Of a DNA stretch of 17,385 nt, positions 6,875 to 15,244 are shown in pieces. The notes beneath the pieces were generated by a model. The model was not told the origin of the DNA and ran no database searches. It saw only the letters and a list, made by a program, of their open reading frames with translations. The stretch is from Flavobacterium sp. GTDB lineage: Bacteria > Bacteroidota > Bacteroidia > Flavobacteriales > Flavobacteriaceae. Each line of letters opens with the position of its first letter. Positions within the stretch are counted from its first letter, which is position 1. The stretch spans positions 237 to 17,621 of the forward strand of contig DMHA01000316.1 of NCBI GenBank assembly GCA_003449615.1, written 5' to 3'. The translations under genes and the position numbers were made by a program.

Positions 6875-9800
6875 GTTTCTCAAATTTTTCAGTCTTGGAA
6901 TGGGTTAGGCTAGATTTAACGGTTAGTTTATAAACATAAACTCCTTTTCCAATTTTATTTCCAAAATCATCTTTGCCGTCCCAAGTAATTTCTTTGGATA
7001 AAAATCCTTCAGTTGTGATGATTTGATTGCGTGTCCATACTACTTTTCCAGTAATGGTTATTACCTGAACTTGAACTTCTAAAGGTTCATAAGGCCGGTT
7101 ATGCGAAAACCAAAACTCGGTATAATTCACAAATGGATTGGGATAATTTAACACATTCGTTAATGATATTGCTTCATTTCCAACCACTACAAACTGAATT
7201 TCGGCAGTAATTGGATTGTTGTAAACATCCCAAGCTTTGAAAGTTATGGTGTGCAATCCCACTGCCAAATTCCGAAACGGAAACCGCAAAGTTCCTTTTG
7301 TAAAATCATCTATATTGGTTTCATAATAATCATTCAATATGTAAGGATTATCAACATCTCCATCTAAAATAGCAACAATATCATGACCTATTCCGCTAGC
7401 TGTATTGATGCCACTTTCGTCTTCAAAATTTACTAAAAAGAATGGAGATTCATTTGTTATACCACCCGAAATGAAAGTTTCGTCGTTCATATATAACTTC
7501 ACTCTTGGGTTAATATTGTCCACAACTGCATTTTCATTAATTCCACCCACCTTTATAGTAGTATCAAAACCTGTTTGATTTTCGAAAAACTGGTTCTTTT
7601 TGGCATAGAAACTAATTTTTCCGTTGGCTACTGGAATCCGAATATCTCTGGGTACTATAAAACTAAATTCAAATTTTCCGTTTGTTACAGAGGCATTCCC
7701 TCTGAAAATGGTTTCTCCTAACTCTATAAAGGGCATTGCAGGACTAAATCCATCATTGTTTAGTGTTGATCTTGTAATAAATTTATCAAATACGGCAGTA
7801 AAAAGTTCTCCGTTATAATTGGTAATTAGGTTGTTGTTTTCGTCCGTGATTTCGCCAGTAATTTTCATTTTTGCAAGTGATTTAAATTCATCAAAAGATT
7901 GCGAAATTGGAACATCATTTACTTTTGTAAGTAGTATTCTTGGTTTTGGGATAGCAAGCATTAAGGCAGGATCGCCAATATAAAACACCACATTTGTCGA
8001 AGAATTTGGATTGCTGTTTTTTGCTAGTCGCAATGATTCGGCTATTGATGGATATTGGTTTGAGCCATAAGAAAACAGAAATCTAGCCAGGACATCATTA
8101 AAATTTTCAGCACTAAATTGTCCTATTTCGCGAGTAGTTGTAAGCATTGAAATGGCACCCCCTTTTGGATTCCAATAAGTATATTCGCCTGCAGTAGGTC
8201 TTGAAGGATTGTCAAAACGTGAAAAATCACAAGTAATAGTAATAAATAAAGGATATTTATATTGATTGCTTAAATTCTGTCCGTCCGATTTTTCCCAAAG
8301 TCGCTCACTTGCAAGTCCGTCCTCGCCTCCATGACCTAAATAATTCACGACCAAAGCTCCTTTCTCGAAAGCACTGAATAAATCCGTTCTTGCCCTGGGG
8401 TATCTTGCCCCACCAGCCGATGCCTCTTGAACATAAGAATCTAAGAATATTTTATCAATATTCAAAAATGGTTTTTCAGAAGTAATTTTATCAGCCAAAA
8501 TATTTTGTCTTCTTTGCAAACTTGGATCCGAAGATTTATCAGAATCATCACCTACCATTACATAATTGTTTCTCCAATTGCCATACGATTTTACATCATA
8601 ATATTCGATAACTTTGTTTACCATCTCATCTGCTTGTGTGGCATTATCGTTGATCATTCTGCCTACTGCAATATCTATACCTCCAAAAAAACCGCTAATA
8701 TTTCCCTCATTTGCATCCATTAATCCAAAGAAATCATCTGAAACGAAAGCAGCTTCTCCAGAAGTATTGCTGTTTAAAGCGTGATATATAGGTACAATAT
8801 TAGTATTGTTTGAAATTCTATTTTTATAATCGTAGGAAGCATCCCCAAAAAGGTTGACATATTTTAATTTTTTTTCGGGAGTTGAGGCGTTATCATAGAT
8901 ATATTTGATACAATTCCTGATGGCTGCTATATCTTGTTTGCCTGATGAAAACTCTTGATAAATGTTCTCCAGTTGAATTACTTTAACATTAAGATTAGAG
9001 TAGTTTCGATGAAAATTTGCCAATTTTTCGGCAGAATTTGCTAAGAAAGCTGGAGAAATAATCACATAATCTATATCTTGAAACTGACCTTGTGCGTTTT
9101 TGAAAATGGTACCTTTCAAGTTTTGATTGGGAATTTTTGTTTTGTTAGTTTTTAAAGGAGTGTAATAATCCGAGGCATCAAGAGCGATGTATTTTCTAAG
9201 TTCACCCAAATTTGCCTTAAACGAAAAGCTGGCTTGATTTGCGTTTTCAACTTTAGTGACATTATAAATATCAGTAACATCCCAAACTTGCATAATAGTA
9301 CTAGCGTTATTAATAGTATAATTTACAATTCCAGAACTGGAATCTGATAAATCATACTGAAAATGAAATTGTTTGCCATAACCCACTAGTTTTCTTTTGG
9401 CAGTAAGTATAATTTTATCTAAATATCCTTTGGAATCAGGCACTCGATTGTTGTTATAGGATAGTTTTATAGTTGTATTTTCTGTGCCTGAAAATGTTGT
9501 ATTTGTTGGCAGAGCGGCTCTATTAAATAAAATACCCGAATATTGAACCAATGCTGAAAATATCATCGTTCCAACTTCCTGTCCATTTGCTAAAACCTTG
9601 AATGAGGTATTAGTAAAAGCGTTAGAAGCCGCATTCAGACTCAACTTTATTGGAGTTGATGTGTCAATATTTGGAAAATTAAAAGAAAATTCTTGATCCT
9701 GATTGATATCAAAAACTTCTCCAAACCATTGTCTTCCCAGTTTTCCAATATTAATTAAGTCGATCTCGTGAAATTGACTTTCATCAAAGGTTGTCAAACT

Positions 9801-10694
9801 CAAATTACTTGCTCCTGAAGGTTGGGCCATATTCGAGATTCTTTTCCCATCGTTTCCTTGAACAGTAATATAATAATAGGATTTAGTGTCATATAAATTA
9901 ACGTAGGTTTGACTTTCTTCGCTCCAAGTATCAACCCCTTCTGCATAAAACAAAATATAGTCTTCATTATCAAAAACACCATCGCTTTCGCCAATAATTT
10001 GAATGGCATTTTCAGTTAAATCGATAGGGTAATAGGTTTCGTTGGATAAGGGCAACATTCTTCCTCCGTTTCCATACAATTTAATTTTTTTGGGGTCAAG
10101 TCCATTCAAATTAAGACCTAATTGTTGTAGAAAGCTTTTTGAAATTTTATAAACTCCTGATTTTTCTATATAAAATTGATACCAATCTCCAGTAGCCAAA
10201 ACAGAATTAATTATACTATTAGTTTTATAGGTTTGTGCCGTTTTAGTCGAAGTATTACTCCCACTTATTGAGTAAGAAAAAGATTGAATTCGTTTGAATC
10301 CAGTGGCATCTTTAATAATTGGGGATAAAATAAGGAAAGCCTGTTTCAAATCTCTTGACTCATTAATTTGAAGGAATTCTGAAGTGGTTTTAGGAATATT
10401 AGTTAAATCTAAGCCTCCTAATTGGGTTTGGTCTAACGATTCATAGACTATATTTGAAAGTTGTATGGAATTACCATTAGAAACAGTAGATAAATTGAGG
10501 TTAAAAATAAAAGAAATAGCCTTTTTAGATGAGTCATAGTTAAAGCTATTACCCACAAAGTTTGGAATATTTATTTTGTTGTCACCAAAAAACATTTCAT
10601 TTGTTTCTCGCCATTCAATAGCAACATCTCCCTTAATCTGTGACAAAGCAACAAAAGGAACTAGAAATAAATAAATAAAGAGTTGTTTTTTCAT
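6861..10694 (-). CDS. porU: T9SS sortase PorU (C25 gingipain-like peptidase)
   Basis: A very large exported cysteine protease (1277 aa) that removes the C-terminal signal of T9SS cargo and attaches cargo to the cell surface. The signal peptide is MKKQLFIYLFLVPFVALSQ. The N-terminal beta-rich region covers about residues 20-530. The gingipain-like peptidase C25 domain spans about 540-915: DYVIISPAF 542-550, LFGDASYDY 614-622, the catalytic His in NYLGHGGEDG (His788), and the nucleophile in ITITCDFSRFD (Cys822), followed by the GDPALML end of the fold at 907-913. Ig-like modules follow, and the last ~100 residues look like a FlgD-type Ig domain (LNYPNPFVNYTEF, ITWDGKDDFGNKIGKGVYVY). Both catalytic residues are present, so it should be active. 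It starts at an ATG at 10694, precedes porV and faces gldJ, an arrangement known in Flavobacterium johnsoniae. Confidence 0.95.
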   Translation of the reverse strand: MKKQLFIYLFLVPFVALSQIKGDVAIEWRETNEMFFGDNKINIPNFVGNSFNYDSSKKAISFIFNLNLSTVSNGNSIQLSNIVYESLDQTQLGGLDLTNIPKTTSEFLQINESRDLKQAFLILSPIIKDATGFKRIQSFSYSISGSNTSTKTAQTYKTNSIINSVLATGDWYQFYIEKSGVYKISKSFLQQLGLNLNGLDPKKIKLYGNGGRMLPLSNETYYPIDLTENAIQIIGESDGVFDNEDYILFYAEGVDTWSEESQTYVNLYDTKSYYYITVQGNDGKRISNMAQPSGASNLSLTTFDESQFHEIDLINIGKLGRQWFGEVFDINQDQEFSFNFPNIDTSTPIKLSLNAASNAFTNTSFKVLANGQEVGTMIFSALVQYSGILFNRAALPTNTTFSGTENTTIKLSYNNNRVPDSKGYLDKIILTAKRKLVGYGKQFHFQYDLSDSSSGIVNYTINNASTIMQVWDVTDIYNVTKVENANQASFSFKANLGELRKYIALDASDYYTPLKTNKTKIPNQNLKGTIFKNAQGQFQDIDYVIISPAFLANSAEKLANFHRNYSNLNVKVIQLENIYQEFSSGKQDIAAIRNCIKYIYDNASTPEKKLKYVNLFGDASYDYKNRISNNTNIVPIYHALNSNTSGEAAFVSDDFFGLMDANEGNISGFFGGIDIAVGRMINDNATQADEMVNKVIEYYDVKSYGNWRNNYVMVGDDSDKSSDPSLQRRQNILADKITSEKPFLNIDKIFLDSYVQEASAGGARYPRARTDLFSAFEKGALVVNYLGHGGEDGLASERLWEKSDGQNLSNQYKYPLFITITCDFSRFDNPSRPTAGEYTYWNPKGGAISMLTTTREIGQFSAENFNDVLARFLFSYGSNQYPSIAESLRLAKNSNPNSSTNVVFYIGDPALMLAIPKPRILLTKVNDVPISQSFDEFKSLAKMKITGEITDENNNLITNYNGELFTAVFDKFITRSTLNNDGFSPAMPFIELGETIFRGNASVTNGKFEFSFIVPRDIRIPVANGKISFYAKKNQFFENQTGFDTTIKVGGINENAVVDNINPRVKLYMNDETFISGGITNESPFFLVNFEDESGINTASGIGHDIVAILDGDVDNPYILNDYYETNIDDFTKGTLRFPFRNLAVGLHTITFKAWDVYNNPITAEIQFVVVGNEAISLTNVLNYPNPFVNYTEFWFSHNRPYEPLEVQVQVITITGKVVWTRNQIITTEGFLSKEITWDGKDDFGNKIGKGVYVYKLTVKSSLTHSKTEKFEKLVIL

Positions 10695-10775
10695 TGTTTT
10701 CTTTAACGCAATAATTAGAAAAATATTACTGGAGTAAAAATATATTATTTAGTGTTATTTTAATAATAAATAGTA

Positions 10776-10783
10776 TAAATTTG
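10776..10783 (+). promoter_or_regulatory. Putative -7 element for gldJ
   Basis: TAAATTTG matches TAnnTTTG exactly in the 210-base divergent gap between porU and gldJ. No clear TTG is found at -33. It implies a leader of roughly 115 bases that would contain three small inverted repeats. I could not find an equally good element reading towards porU. Confidence 0.4.
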
Positions 10784-10797
10784 CGTTTTTGTTTTGA

Positions 10798-10883
10798 ACA
10801 TTAATTTTTAATGTACAATTTAATCAATAAAAATAAATTATTTATTGTGATTTAGTGGTTAATTATTATATTGCACCACTAAA
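10798..10883 (+). promoter_or_regulatory. Cluster of three inverted repeats in the gldJ leader
   Basis: Three perfect inverted repeats lie in a row. The first is 7 bp (10798-10804 and 10808-10814; ACATTAA/TTAATGT, 3-base loop). The second is 7 bp (10825-10831 and 10841-10847; CAATAAA/TTTATTG). The third is 9 bp (10851-10859 and 10875-10883; TTTAGTGGT/ACCACTAAA, 15-base loop), ending 21 bases before the gldJ ATG. The third has the most G:C and is the least likely to be chance. They could be operator sites or leader hairpins; the function is not shown by the sequence. Confidence 0.4.
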
Positions 10884-10904
10884 ATTATTACCAATTTAAA
10901 GAGT

Positions 10905-12602
10905 ATGAAAGCAAATAAAATTATGACCCTACGTTTGATGTTATCGATGATTTTAATTTTTGGTTTTGCTAGTTGTAGTAAAAAATCAAGTTCAAGAAAC
11001 ACTTCACAAGGAACTGGATGGAATGTAGATAGCAAAAAATCCTCAAAAAAACAAGAAGCTGGCCCAGGTTTAATCTTTGTCGAAGGTGGGACCTTTACAA
11101 TGGGAAAAGTGCAAGATGATGTTATGCACGATTGGAATAACACCCCAACACAACAACACGTTCAATCCTTTTATATGGATGAAACTGAAGTTACCAATGC
11201 GATGTATTTGGAATATTTAGATTGGACTAAAAAGGTATTTCCACCCAGCGAACCCAATTACAAAAATATTTACGATGGTGCTTCGCCAGACACTTTGGTT
11301 TGGAGAAATAGATTAGGCTATAACGAAACTATGACCAATAATTATTTGAGGCATCCCTCCTATTCTGAATATCCAGTTGTAGGAGTAAACTGGATTCAAG
11401 CGGTTGAATTTGCTAAATGGAGAACAAACCGTGTAAATGAAGCATTGTTAGAAAAAAGCGGATACATAAAAAAGAATGCCAAAACAAATGATGTTTCTGC
11501 TGATGCTAATTTTGATACCGAAACCTATTTGAACTCCCCAACATCCGCTTTTGGTGGGAATGCAGATATAGTTATAGCTGGTGGCAAAAACGCAAAGAAA
11601 AATAAAAATGCCAACACAGCTACTAAAGACCCAAAAAACAATAAAGTAAATGTAATTGAACCAAGTTATGCAACACGCTCTTCTGGAATTATTCTTCCTG
11701 AATACAGACTTCCAACCGAAGCTGAATGGGAATATGCAGCTGCCGCCGATGTAGGACAAAGAGAATACAATTTATATAAAGGACAGAAAAAATATCCATG
11801 GTCTGGAGATTATACTCGTTCAGGAAAAAGACAAACCAAAGGCGATCAATTGGCCAATTTCAAACAAGGAAATGGCGATTATGGTGGAATTGCAGGTTGG
11901 TCTGATGATGGTGCCGACATTACAAATCAGGTAAAAAAATATCCAGCAAATGATTTTGGATTGTATGATATGGCAGGAAATGTTGCTGAATGGGTAATGG
12001 ATGTTTACAGACCAATTGTAGATAACGAAGCAAATGATTTTAACTATTTTAGAGGTAATCAATATACCAAAAATAAAATTGGGAAAGATGGTAAAATAAA
12101 AATTATTAGTACTGATAGTATTCAATATGCAACCCTTAGCAATGGCAAAAAAATAGCTACAAGTTTTTCAGGTCAAATTGCTCAAGTTCCAGTTGACGAA
12201 AACGAAACTTATTTGAGGCAAAATTTTGATAAAAGTTACAATATCAATTACAGAGATGGAGATAGACAATCAACAAGATATTTTAACTTTGCTGATACTG
12301 AAAATGAAACCCAAAAACAAAAAGAAGAAAAAGCAATGTACAACTCTCCTAAGCACAATGTTGGCGTAGATAGTTTAGGAAATATGGTTAGAAAATACGA
12401 CAAAAACAATAAGAGAACTACTTTGGTAGATGACAATGTAAGGGTTTACAAAGGAGGTTCCTGGAGAGATAGGGCCTATTGGTTAGACCCAGCTTCAAGA
12501 AGGTATTTCCCCCAAGATATGGCTACTGATTACATTGGTTTCAGATGTGCAATGTCTAAAGTGGGTGCAAAATCTGAGAAGAAGAAAACTGCAAGAAATT
12601 AA
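10905..12602 (+). CDS. gldJ: Gliding motility lipoprotein GldJ
   Basis: An outer-membrane lipoprotein required for gliding and for T9SS function. At 565 aa it has a lipoprotein signal with FASC at residues 21-24 (lipidated Cys24). The sequence after Cys24 is SKKSSS, with no acidic surface-export signal, which fits a periplasm-facing lipoprotein. It then has a formylglycine-generating-enzyme/sulfatase-modifying (SUMF1) fold: FVEGGTFTMG 58-67, DETEVTNAMYLEYL 92-105, YPVVGVNWIQAVEFAKW 156-172, YRLPTEAEWEYAAA 267-280, FGLYDMAGNVAEWVMD 351-366, and GGSWRD plus YIGFRCAMSK near the end. A low-complexity Asn/Lys/Ala/Gly-rich insert lies at about 190-255. The C-terminal tail is basic (KSEKKKTARN); in F. 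johnsoniae the extreme C-terminus of GldJ is needed for gliding more than for secretion. It faces porU, as in that species, and a strong terminator follows. Confidence 0.95.
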   Translation: MKANKIMTLRLMLSMILIFGFASCSKKSSSRNTSQGTGWNVDSKKSSKKQEAGPGLIFVEGGTFTMGKVQDDVMHDWNNTPTQQHVQSFYMDETEVTNAMYLEYLDWTKKVFPPSEPNYKNIYDGASPDTLVWRNRLGYNETMTNNYLRHPSYSEYPVVGVNWIQAVEFAKWRTNRVNEALLEKSGYIKKNAKTNDVSADANFDTETYLNSPTSAFGGNADIVIAGGKNAKKNKNANTATKDPKNNKVNVIEPSYATRSSGIILPEYRLPTEAEWEYAAAADVGQREYNLYKGQKKYPWSGDYTRSGKRQTKGDQLANFKQGNGDYGGIAGWSDDGADITNQVKKYPANDFGLYDMAGNVAEWVMDVYRPIVDNEANDFNYFRGNQYTKNKIGKDGKIKIISTDSIQYATLSNGKKIATSFSGQIAQVPVDENETYLRQNFDKSYNINYRDGDRQSTRYFNFADTENETQKQKEEKAMYNSPKHNVGVDSLGNMVRKYDKNNKRTTLVDDNVRVYKGGSWRDRAYWLDPASRRYFPQDMATDYIGFRCAMSKVGAKSEKKKTARN

Positions 12603-12619
12603 TTCATTTCACAATAACG

Positions 12620-12652
12620 ATAAAAGCCCTTTGATTAGGGCTTTTATTTTTT
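12620..12652 (+). terminator. Rho-independent terminator after gldJ
   Basis: An 11-bp perfect stem (12620-12630 and 12637-12647; core AAAAGCCCT/AGGGCTTTT) with a 6-base loop, followed by a T-run to 12652. It begins 17 bases past the gldJ stop and separates gldJ from murF, so murF should be transcribed on its own or by read-through. Confidence 0.88.
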
Positions 12653-12666
12653 AAATCATTTTTGAT

Positions 12667-13950
12667 ATGAATATCCCTTACATTCATAACTTTTTTTTAA
12701 AATGCAATTCGGTTTCAATTGATTCCAGAAAAATTGAGCCAAATTCATTGTTTGTAGCCATAAAAGGTGAAAATTTTGATGCCAATACATTTGCTCAAGA
12801 CGCACTCAACAATGGAGCTTCTTTTGTAATCATTGATAATGAAAATTATTGGATTGACCAAAGAACAATTTTAGTCGAAAATAGTTTATTTGCCCTGCAA
12901 GAACTGGCAAAATTCCATCGCAAGTATTTAAAAATACCCATAATTGCACTTACAGGAAGCAACGGAAAAACTACCACTAAAGAATTGATAAATGCAGTTC
13001 TTTCAAAAAAATTCAAAACAAAAGCCACTTTAGGAAATCTCAATAATCATATTGGAGTGCCTTTGACATTATTATCTTTCAATAGCCAAACCGAAATAGG
13101 AATTGTAGAAATGGGCGCCAATCATAAAAAAGAAATTGAATTTTTATGTGAATTGGCTCTACCTGATTTTGGTTATATTACCAATTTTGGAAAAGCACAT
13201 TTAGAGGGATTTGGTGGTGTTGAAGGCGTTATTCAAGGAAAAAGCGAAATGTATAATTTTATATCTGCAAATGATAAATTAGCATTCATCAACCTTGATG
13301 ATAAAATTCAAGTCGAAAAATCAAAACATCTAAAACTGTATTCTTTTGGAATCAATAAGGAAAATGCCAATGTCAATATTAGTTCTATTGCAGCAAATCC
13401 TTATGTAGAAATCCATTTTTCAAATTTACTTATAAAAACACATTTGATTGGAATGTATAATGGCAATAATATAAATGCCGCTATTACTATCGGAAAATAC
13501 TTTGGGGTTGAAGAGAAGGAAATAAAACACGCATTAGAAAGTTATATTCCCCAAAATAATCGCTCCCAATTAATAACAAAAGAAACTAATCGAATTATTC
13601 TTGATGCTTATAATGCGAATCCTAGTAGTATGGCAGTAGCAATCGAAAATTTTTTACAATTAAATGACTGCAATAAAGTAATGATTTTGGGAGATATGTT
13701 CGAGTTAGGAACAGAAAGTCCTGATGAGCATAAAACAATTATAAATATGGTTTCAAACAATAATAAAGCTACTTCTTTCTTCATCGGAAAAGAATTTTAT
13801 TGCCAAAAAGTAAACCAGAAAAATTTTCACTTTTTTGAAACTTTCGATGCGTTTTCTCAATATTTAAACGAAATAAAAATAGAAAACAGTTCCATTCTTA
13901 TAAAAGGTTCCAGAGGAATGGCTTTAGAGAGAACACTCCAATTGTTGTAA
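12667..13950 (+). CDS. murF: UDP-MurNAc-tripeptide--D-Ala-D-Ala ligase MurF
   Basis: Cytosolic Mur ligase that adds D-alanyl-D-alanine to UDP-MurNAc-tripeptide, the last soluble step of the peptidoglycan precursor. At 427 aa it is near the usual length. The N-terminal uridine-binding domain includes VSIDSRKIEPNSLFVAIKG (16-34). The ATP-binding loop is TGSNGKTTTKE (96-106), followed by TLGNLNNHIGVPLTLL (121-136), VEMGANHKKEIEFL (147-160) and the GKAHLEGFGGVEGV segment (175-188). The C-terminal domain has the MurF hallmark DAYNANPSSM (313-322), GDMFELG (342-348) and KGSRGMALE (413-421). NAPSSM-type spacing and the absence of diaminopimelate-loop features separate it from MurE. It starts at an ATG at 12667. 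No clear promoter is visible in the 64-base gap; the nearest upstream gene is gldJ, behind a terminator. It converges with the GntR gene 36 bases away. Confidence 0.94.
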   Translation: MNIPYIHNFFLKCNSVSIDSRKIEPNSLFVAIKGENFDANTFAQDALNNGASFVIIDNENYWIDQRTILVENSLFALQELAKFHRKYLKIPIIALTGSNGKTTTKELINAVLSKKFKTKATLGNLNNHIGVPLTLLSFNSQTEIGIVEMGANHKKEIEFLCELALPDFGYITNFGKAHLEGFGGVEGVIQGKSEMYNFISANDKLAFINLDDKIQVEKSKHLKLYSFGINKENANVNISSIAANPYVEIHFSNLLIKTHLIGMYNGNNINAAITIGKYFGVEEKEIKHALESYIPQNNRSQLITKETNRIILDAYNANPSSMAVAIENFLQLNDCNKVMILGDMFELGTESPDEHKTIINMVSNNNKATSFFIGKEFYCQKVNQKNFHFFETFDAFSQYLNEIKIENSSILIKGSRGMALERTLQLL

Positions 13951-13986
13951 AATACACCAACAATACAATATCGTCAAATATTATTT

Positions 13987-14985
13987 TTACAATGAATTTC
14001 TTAGAATCAAATGGCATTTGTTTTCTATTTGATTCTTTTTATTTTTTAAAATCATTTGAGCAAGAATTTTGCCCATCAATTCAAAATTGGTTGAAATAGT
14101 AGTTATTCCATTTTCAACAATTTTTTTTAATGGAGTCTCATTATAAGAAATAACACCAAAGTCTTCGCCAATTATTAGATTTTGAATTTTAGCTTTTTCT
14201 ATAACTTGAACTAAATCTCTATCATTAGGAATGATATAAACCTCTGCTTTTTTTATTTCTCTTTTATTAAATTCTGTAATAACTTCATGATAAAAACCAA
14301 AGTCTTTACAAAAATTTTCAAACCCAATTTTCATTCCCAATGGTTCTCTAAATCCAGGAAAAATTAAGATTAAATTTTGGTATTTGTTCAATTTATTTTT
14401 CCCTCTTAACAAACAATTATAGATGTCTTTTTGATGATTTTGATATATTGCAGGAAACTCAATTAACTCAGGATTTGTTTGATCTAAGATATAAACTTCA
14501 TTTACTGGTAGGGTTTTTATAGCTGTTGCAGCACCAATCAAATTTGTTGGCATAATAATATATTTGGTGTAATTCCCATTATTATCATCGATGAGTTTTT
14601 GAAAAACTTTGGCATTAAAATGATGAAAATAAATATCAACTTGAACCCCTTTTCCAACATTACATAAAAATGAATTATAGAGGTCTTCCTTGAAACTATT
14701 TAGCTCATCGAAAAGCAAAAAAATTCGATGCTTTATATTGATTTCAGTGCTTTTTACATAATATCCTTTTCCAAGAATAGCATAAATTATACCTCGCTTT
14801 TTAAGCTCTTGATATGCCTGCAACACTGTATCACGTGAAATAGAAAATTCAAGACAGAGTTTATTAATAGAGGGCAGTTTTTCGCCCTTTTTTAAGCCAC
14901 CCTCTTCTATTGTTTTTTCAACAGAAAAGATAATTTGCTTGTATTTGGGAATCCGCTTATTATTCTGTATTTGTATGAATTTCAT
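13987..14985 (-). CDS. GntR-family regulator with sugar-binding-like sensor, probable gal repressor
   Basis: A DNA-binding regulator of 332 aa. Residues about 12-78 form a GntR winged helix-turn-helix: KYKQIIFSVEKTIEEG, LKKGEKLPSINKLCLEF, SISRDTVLQAYQELKKRG and the wing YAILGKGYYV. Instead of the aminotransferase-like, FadR or UTRA domain of common subfamilies, residues about 85-332 resemble a periplasmic-binding/LacI-type sensor: IFLLFDELNSFKEDLYNSF, a central NLILIFPGF strand, and DFGVISYNETPLKKIVENGITTIS with FELMGKILAQMIL near the end, as in LacI-family proteins. It starts at an ATG at 14985. It is divergent from galK-galT, with a tandem 10-bp repeat 34 bases upstream of its start. By context it probably represses galK-galT and itself and responds to galactose or a derivative. 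The DNA-binding fold is clear; ligand and target are inferred. Confidence 0.85.
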   Translation of the reverse strand: MKFIQIQNNKRIPKYKQIIFSVEKTIEEGGLKKGEKLPSINKLCLEFSISRDTVLQAYQELKKRGIIYAILGKGYYVKSTEINIKHRIFLLFDELNSFKEDLYNSFLCNVGKGVQVDIYFHHFNAKVFQKLIDDNNGNYTKYIIMPTNLIGAATAIKTLPVNEVYILDQTNPELIEFPAIYQNHQKDIYNCLLRGKNKLNKYQNLILIFPGFREPLGMKIGFENFCKDFGFYHEVITEFNKREIKKAEVYIIPNDRDLVQVIEKAKIQNLIIGEDFGVISYNETPLKKIVENGITTISTNFELMGKILAQMILKNKKNQIENKCHLILRNSL

Positions 14986-15019
14986 TAAATATTTTTATTT
15001 TTTTTAATTTACAAAATAA

Positions 15020-15039
15020 ACTGGTAGGTACTGGTATGT
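15020..15039 (+). promoter_or_regulatory. Tandem 10-bp repeat, candidate GntR operator
   Basis: ACTGGTAGGT (15020-15029) is followed directly by ACTGGTATGT (15030-15039), 9 of 10 bases alike. The repeat is framed by a 6-bp inverted repeat TTTACA (15008-15013) and TGTAAA (15037-15042). It is a G-containing island in very AT-rich DNA, 34 bases upstream of the GntR gene and covering the expected -33 region of a putative galK promoter. A one-turn repeat places both copies on the same face of the helix, which suits paired binding. Confidence 0.55.
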
Positions 15040-15057
15040 AAAATTAAAAAATTAATT

Positions 15058-15065
15058 TATATTTG
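15058..15065 (+). promoter_or_regulatory. Putative distal -7 element for galK-galT
   Basis: TATATTTG matches TAnnTTTG exactly. It has no consensus TTG upstream; the tandem repeat at 15020-15039 occupies that region. The leader to galK would be about 170 bases, which is long, so a nearer promoter may also exist. Confidence 0.4.
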
Positions 15066-15116
15066 TTTTATAATTTTGACAAAAAAAGTATGCAAATAAA
15101 ACATAAGTCGTATTTT

Positions 15117-15148
15117 GCAACTAATTATTTTATCAAATTATTTGTTGC
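15117..15148 (+). promoter_or_regulatory. Imperfect palindrome upstream of galK
   Basis: Two 13-base arms (15117-15129 and 15136-15148) match at 11 of 13 positions around a 6-base centre. The outer GCAAC/GTTGC part is perfect. The right arm overlaps the TTG of a weak second promoter candidate. It could be an operator or a leader hairpin. Confidence 0.35.
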
Positions 15149-15172
15149 GACCACGTTAATATACTTTATTTG
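15145..15172 (+). promoter_or_regulatory. Weak proximal promoter candidate for galK-galT
   Basis: TTG (15145-15147), a 17-base spacer and TTTATTTG (15165-15172), one base off TAnnTTTG. It would give a leader of about 65 bases, more usual than that of the distal candidate. Confidence 0.3.
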
Positions 15173-15244
15173 TTTTTAATCTTATTACTCAAAATGTATT
15201 AAAAAAAATGCTAAAAAAAATCATACCATCAAATATCAATAATT

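Noticed and set aside
10859..11143. Minus-strand open frame across the gldJ start
   Set aside because: Its sequence is the antisense of the gldJ signal peptide and adjacent region, with no start context or family resemblance.
10905..12602. GldJ as an active formylglycine-generating enzyme
   Set aside because: The SUMF1-like fold is present, but the paired catalytic cysteines of true enzymes are not: only Cys24 (lipidation) and Cys548 (GFRCAMS) are visible.
14986..15244. Riboswitch or small RNA in the GntR-galK gap
   Set aside because: The sequence is nearly all A/T, with no conserved core of a known riboswitch and no hairpin with U-tract; operator-like repeats explain the visible structure better.
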